Assembly: GCF_001610895.1 (NCBI RefSeq)
Contig: NZ_CP011273.1
Location: 6,386,001 to 6,450,000 of the forward strand
Length of the DNA stretch: 64,000 nucleotides
Direction: 5' to 3'
From: Planctomyces sp. SH-PL62
Lineage (GTDB): Bacteria > Planctomycetota > Planctomycetia > Isosphaerales > Isosphaeraceae
The position numbers were made by a program, and so were the translations under genes. Below the pieces are notes generated by a model. That model worked only from the letters and a program-made list of their open reading frames with translations. It had not been told where the DNA came from and did no database searches. Shown piece by piece: positions 61,139-64,000 of this stretch (positions are counted from its first letter, which is position 1; every line of letters starts with the position of its first letter).

Positions 61139-62683
61139 ATGACGACGAACCCCGACGGCCATCGCCGGCCGGTCGCGGCGTGGGCCTGGATCGTCGGACT
61201 CGGCCTGCTGGCGCTGGGGCCCGGCCTGGGGTCGGGGTCGCGGCTTTCGTACCATGAGGGCTTCGTGGCCCAGGGGGGTCGCGAGATCCTGGCGTCGGGC
61301 GATTGGTCGGCGCCCACGATCGGCGGCGCGCCCTGGCTGGAGAAGCCGCCGCTGCCGTTCTGGCTGGTCGCCGCCGCCGGCGCGGTCGCCGGTCGGGTCT
61401 CGCCGCTGGCGGCGCGGTCGCCGTCGGCCCTGGCCGCGATCGGGCTGGCCCTGGGCGTGGCGTTCCTCGCCCGGCGTCGGTTCGGCGACCGGATCGGGCT
61501 CCTGGCGGGCGCCGTGCAGGCCACCACGGCCTGGGCCGTGCTCCGGGGACGGCTCGCGGAAGCCGACGTCACGCTCGCCTGCCTGTTCGTCTGGACGATG
61601 GTCGCGTTCGACCGGCTCCGAGAGACCGAGGACCAGGCCGGCGACGAATCCGACCCGCGGCGACGGGCGGCCTGGCGCTGGGCGTTCTTCGCGCTCCTGG
61701 GCGCGACCTCGCTGGTCAAGGGGATCGGTTTCGGCGCGGCCCTGATCGCGGCGGCGGCGGTCGGGACGTTGCTCTGGGACCGTCGCCCCGGCTGCTGGCG
61801 ACGGTTCGCGTTCCCCGCCGGATGGCTCGTCGCGGGGGTCCTGACCCTGGCCTGGCCGCTTTTGATGGTCTGGAAGCATGGGGACGGGGCGGCCTCGCTC
61901 TGGCTGATGCACGTCGCCGACCGCCTGGGGCCGAGGACCGGGCATGGCGCCTTCGCGGGCGAAGGGCCGGGCCAGTACGCGCTGGACCTGCTCGTCCAGG
62001 GGCTCCCCTGGACCCCGTTCGCGCTCCTCGGCGCGTGGCGGTCGCTGGCGAGGGGCTCGGCCGGCGACCGGCTCCTGGTCTGCTGGGGGGTCTTGCCGTT
62101 GCTGATGGTCTCGATCCCCTCCGCGCGCAACGGCCATTATGCGATCTACGCCCTGATCCCCTGGTCGATCTGGGCGGCGACGGCCCTGGAGGCGATGGGC
62201 GAGCGACTGGTCGGCATGGGGCGTCCTCCCGCGCGGGTGCGTCGGCTGGGATTCGCGACGTTCGGCCTGCTGGCGATGAGTTTCGGCGTGGGCTTCGGCC
62301 TGGTCGCCCCGAAGCTGGAGAGCCGGGGGGTGGAACCAGCATTCTACGAGCGAGTCGCCGCGCTGGTGGGACGGGACGAGCCGCTCGTGCTGTTCTACGA
62401 CGACTGGGATCGCGAGCCCTATCCGACCCCGTTCGGCCCGATCCCCCACGATCTCGCGGTACGGCTGTACTATCTCGACCGTCCGGCGATCTGGCTCCTG
62501 GACGAGCCGTCGAGCCCGATCGCGCCGGCCGACTCGGTGGCCGTGATCGGCCGCGATCGCGACCTCCCCGCACTGGCCGAGGCCGGCGACGTCGACCTCG
62601 TCGCCCAGGGCCCCTCCGCGCGCTGGGATCGCACCTATCGCCTGTTCCGCCTGAGGCCCGAGCGGCGGGCCTCCGGAGGATAG
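61139..62683 (+). CDS. ArnT/PMT-like membrane glycosyltransferase
   Basis: The 514-residue inner-membrane protein has 10-12 hydrophobic spans. A first periplasmic loop contains YHEGFVAQGGREIL and then PWLEKPPLPFWLVA, where the Glu and the KPPL motif match lipid-dependent glycosyltransferases of clan GT-C (ArnT, PMT). The family transfers sugars from undecaprenyl- or dolichyl-type carriers to lipid A, proteins or glycans. DRLREXEDQ-type loops and a C-terminal soluble domain (about 400-514) complete it. Neither donor nor acceptor is known. ATG 61139 follows GTGAGGGGGC. Confidence 0.82.
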   Translation: MTTNPDGHRRPVAAWAWIVGLGLLALGPGLGSGSRLSYHEGFVAQGGREILASGDWSAPTIGGAPWLEKPPLPFWLVAAAGAVAGRVSPLAARSPSALAAIGLALGVAFLARRRFGDRIGLLAGAVQATTAWAVLRGRLAEADVTLACLFVWTMVAFDRLRETEDQAGDESDPRRRAAWRWAFFALLGATSLVKGIGFGAALIAAAAVGTLLWDRRPGCWRRFAFPAGWLVAGVLTLAWPLLMVWKHGDGAASLWLMHVADRLGPRTGHGAFAGEGPGQYALDLLVQGLPWTPFALLGAWRSLARGSAGDRLLVCWGVLPLLMVSIPSARNGHYAIYALIPWSIWAATALEAMGERLVGMGRPPARVRRLGFATFGLLAMSFGVGFGLVAPKLESRGVEPAFYERVAALVGRDEPLVLFYDDWDREPYPTPFGPIPHDLAVRLYYLDRPAIWLLDEPSSPIAPADSVAVIGRDRDLPALAEAGDVDLVAQGPSARWDRTYRLFRLRPERRASGG

Positions 62684-62705
62684 GAGAGTTCGGGTCGCGT
62701 CGGGC

Positions 62706-63860
62706 TCAGCGCGAGATCCAGGCGACGGCGGCGGCGACGTGGGTGACGGCCTGGTCGATCTCGTCCTCGGTGGTGAAGGCGCCCAGGCTGAAGCGGACGG
62801 AGGAGCGCAGGCAGTCGTCGGGGACGCCCATCGCGACGAGCGTCGGCGAGGGCTGCGTGGAGCCGCTGGCGCAGGCCGAGCCGAGCGAGACGGCCACGCC
62901 GGCCAGGTCGAGCTGCATCAGGAGCGCGTCGCCGTCGACGCCCAGGAAGCCCAGGTTGAACGTCTGGGGGAGCCGCCGCGAGGGGTCGGCGGGACCGTTG
63001 GGGATGATCCGGTCGGGTCCGATGGCGGCGCGGAGGCCGTCGACCAGCCGGCGGCCGAGGCGGCGCCAGGTGGCCGTCCGGGCCTGGTGCTCGCGCCGCC
63101 AGAGGTCCAGGGCGGTCGCGAATCCCACGGCGAGCGCGACGGGGATCGTCCCCGGCCGCCGCCCGCGCTGCTGCCCGCCGCCGTAGAGGCGGGGCGTGAG
63201 CCGCACGCCCCGGCGCACCAAGAGCACGCCCGAGCCGGCCGGGCCGTGGAACTTGTGGCCGCTGGCGGCCAGCGTGTCGACCCCCAGCGCGGCGAAGTCC
63301 ACCGGGATCTTGCCGACGGCCTGCACGGCGTCGGTGTGGATCGGCACCCCCCGCGCGGCGGCCAGGTCGGCCAGCTTCGCCACCGGCTGGATCGTCCCGG
63401 TCTCGTTGTTGGCGAGCATCAACGTCGCCAGCCGGGTCCGCTCGTAGAACAGGCCCGCCATCCGATCGACGTCGACGGTCCCCTCGAAATCCACCGGCCC
63501 GACGTCGGCGACGAACCCACGGGCCTCCAGGTGGGCGACGAACTCGTTGACCGACGGGTGCTCGATCGGCGAGGTCGCGATCCGCCCCGGCTGCGACGAC
63601 TCGTCGACCGCCAGGCCGTAGATCGCCAGGTTGTTCGACTCGGTCCCCCCCGACGTGAAGACGACCTCGTCGGGCCGCGACCCGAGGATCTCGGCGACGA
63701 GTTCCGTCGCCTCCTCGAACCCCCGCCGGGCGCGCCTCCCCGCCGAGTGGCGGCTCTCGACGTTGCCGGCGACCAGGAAGAACGGCCGCATCGCCTCCAG
63801 GACCCGGGGGTCGAGCGCCGTCGTCGCGTTGTTGTCCAGGTAGATCGTCGTGGCGTTCAT
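62706..63860 (-). CDS. Cysteine desulfurase, NifS/IscS-like
   Basis: The 384-residue PLP enzyme removes sulfur from cysteine to give alanine and a persulfide for Fe-S clusters or tRNA thiolation. Landmarks: YLDNNATTALDPRVLEAM, FTSGGTESNNLAI, PIEHPSV, MLANNETGTIQP, HTDAVQAVGKIPVDF, the PLP-lysine K203 in SGHKFHGPAG and the persulfide Cys330 in SLGSACASGS. The class I loop around the cysteine suggests an IscS/NifS-type enzyme. ATG 63860 is close to the family start. No iscU or regulator is nearby. Confidence 0.92.
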   Translation of the reverse strand: MNATTIYLDNNATTALDPRVLEAMRPFFLVAGNVESRHSAGRRARRGFEEATELVAEILGSRPDEVVFTSGGTESNNLAIYGLAVDESSQPGRIATSPIEHPSVNEFVAHLEARGFVADVGPVDFEGTVDVDRMAGLFYERTRLATLMLANNETGTIQPVAKLADLAAARGVPIHTDAVQAVGKIPVDFAALGVDTLAASGHKFHGPAGSGVLLVRRGVRLTPRLYGGGQQRGRRPGTIPVALAVGFATALDLWRREHQARTATWRRLGRRLVDGLRAAIGPDRIIPNGPADPSRRLPQTFNLGFLGVDGDALLMQLDLAGVAVSLGSACASGSTQPSPTLVAMGVPDDCLRSSVRFSLGAFTTEDEIDQAVTHVAAAVAWISR

Positions 63861-63908
63861 GGAAGTGCCGAGGGAGACTTCAGGAGGCCGGGGGCGTCAT
63901 ATCGGATT

Positions 63909-64000
63909 CTACCCCAGGCACCGCAGGGTCAACAGCAGGCCGACCAGGAAGATCGGAATCCCGATCAGGTAGAACGGACCGGCGCCCAGGGCCATGCCCA
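63909..64000 (-). CDS. C-terminal end of a membrane protein (cut by the window edge)
   Basis: Reading in from the right edge on the minus strand, the frame gives GMALGAGPFYLIGIPIFLVG and LLLTLRCLG, then a TAG at 63909-63911. It is one hydrophobic span with a very short tail. The start lies outside the window. An ATG at 63993-63995 is internal to the frame, so a short standalone protein of 28 residues is also conceivable. Family unknown. Confidence 0.5.
   Translation of the reverse strand, partial: GMALGAGPFYLIGIPIFLVGLLLTLRCLG

Overview
The window is a GC-rich chromosomal segment that most likely comes from a planctomycete of the Isosphaeraceae type (Isosphaera/Singulisphaera/Paludisphaera relatives). 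This is inferred from family content, not from a marker-gene search. The indicators are three DUF1559 pseudopilins with [17 protein letters not shown] leaders and H-x9-DG tails, two PEP-CTERM-like secreted proteins, a surface protein with an N-terminal LEDRRLMSA tag (LEPR-XLL type), a giant Ser/Thr kinase with TPRs, a tandem KaiC-like ATPase followed by a hybrid histidine kinase, and many secreted glycan-active enzymes. I see no rRNA, tRNA, CRISPR array, integrase or complete insertion sequence.

Layout. 0-12 kb: a membrane protein cut by the left edge, an OafA-type acyltransferase, two methyltransferases, a GH5-like secreted hydrolase, a GNAT protein, an 887-aa secreted barrel protein and the LEDRRLMSA surface protein. 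11.8-12.3 kb: a decayed two-gene cassette (small protein plus HNH nuclease). 12.4-19.5 kb: gyrA with its own promoter, a DUF434 protein, two exported proteins and an internally deleted DUF1697 remnant. 19.7-29 kb: two DUF1559-plus-lipoprotein cassettes around a sugar-nucleotide pair (rfbB and an Rmd-like reductase), a hydrolase-fold protein that has lost its nucleophile, and a MITE-like element with IS5-type ends. 29-41 kb: Ser/Thr kinase-TPR protein, MFS transporter, DUF5010/GH99-like protein, surE, and the KaiC-like / histidine kinase operon with a DUF2892 gene behind it. 41-49.7 kb: an EmrAB-type efflux pair, HD hydrolase, GH43-like protein, polysaccharide deacetylase, Tat-exported phosphoesterase and LarE. 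49.7-57.7 kb: zinc-ribbon protein, serine dehydratase, a third DUF1559-lipoprotein cassette, HdeD, a PEP-CTERM protein and an OFA-family MFS. 57.8-64 kb: class-C beta-lactamase-like hydrolase, rhamnulokinase, ArnT/PMT-like glycosyltransferase, a NifS-like cysteine desulfurase and the edge of another membrane gene.

Functional picture. Much of the region fits growth on, and building of, polysaccharides: secreted hydrolases, rhamnose catabolism, MFS uptake, nucleotide-sugar synthesis, deacetylase and glycosyltransferase. The KaiC-like/histidine kinase pair and the TPR kinase are the signalling parts. Genes are mostly single or in pairs and are read from both strands. Intergenic DNA carries recurring copies of one imperfect palindrome (CTTCCCCC...GGGGGAAG) and other small inverted repeats.

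Limits. Everything is read by eye. Family names rest on motifs I recognise, and no database search or structure prediction was run.
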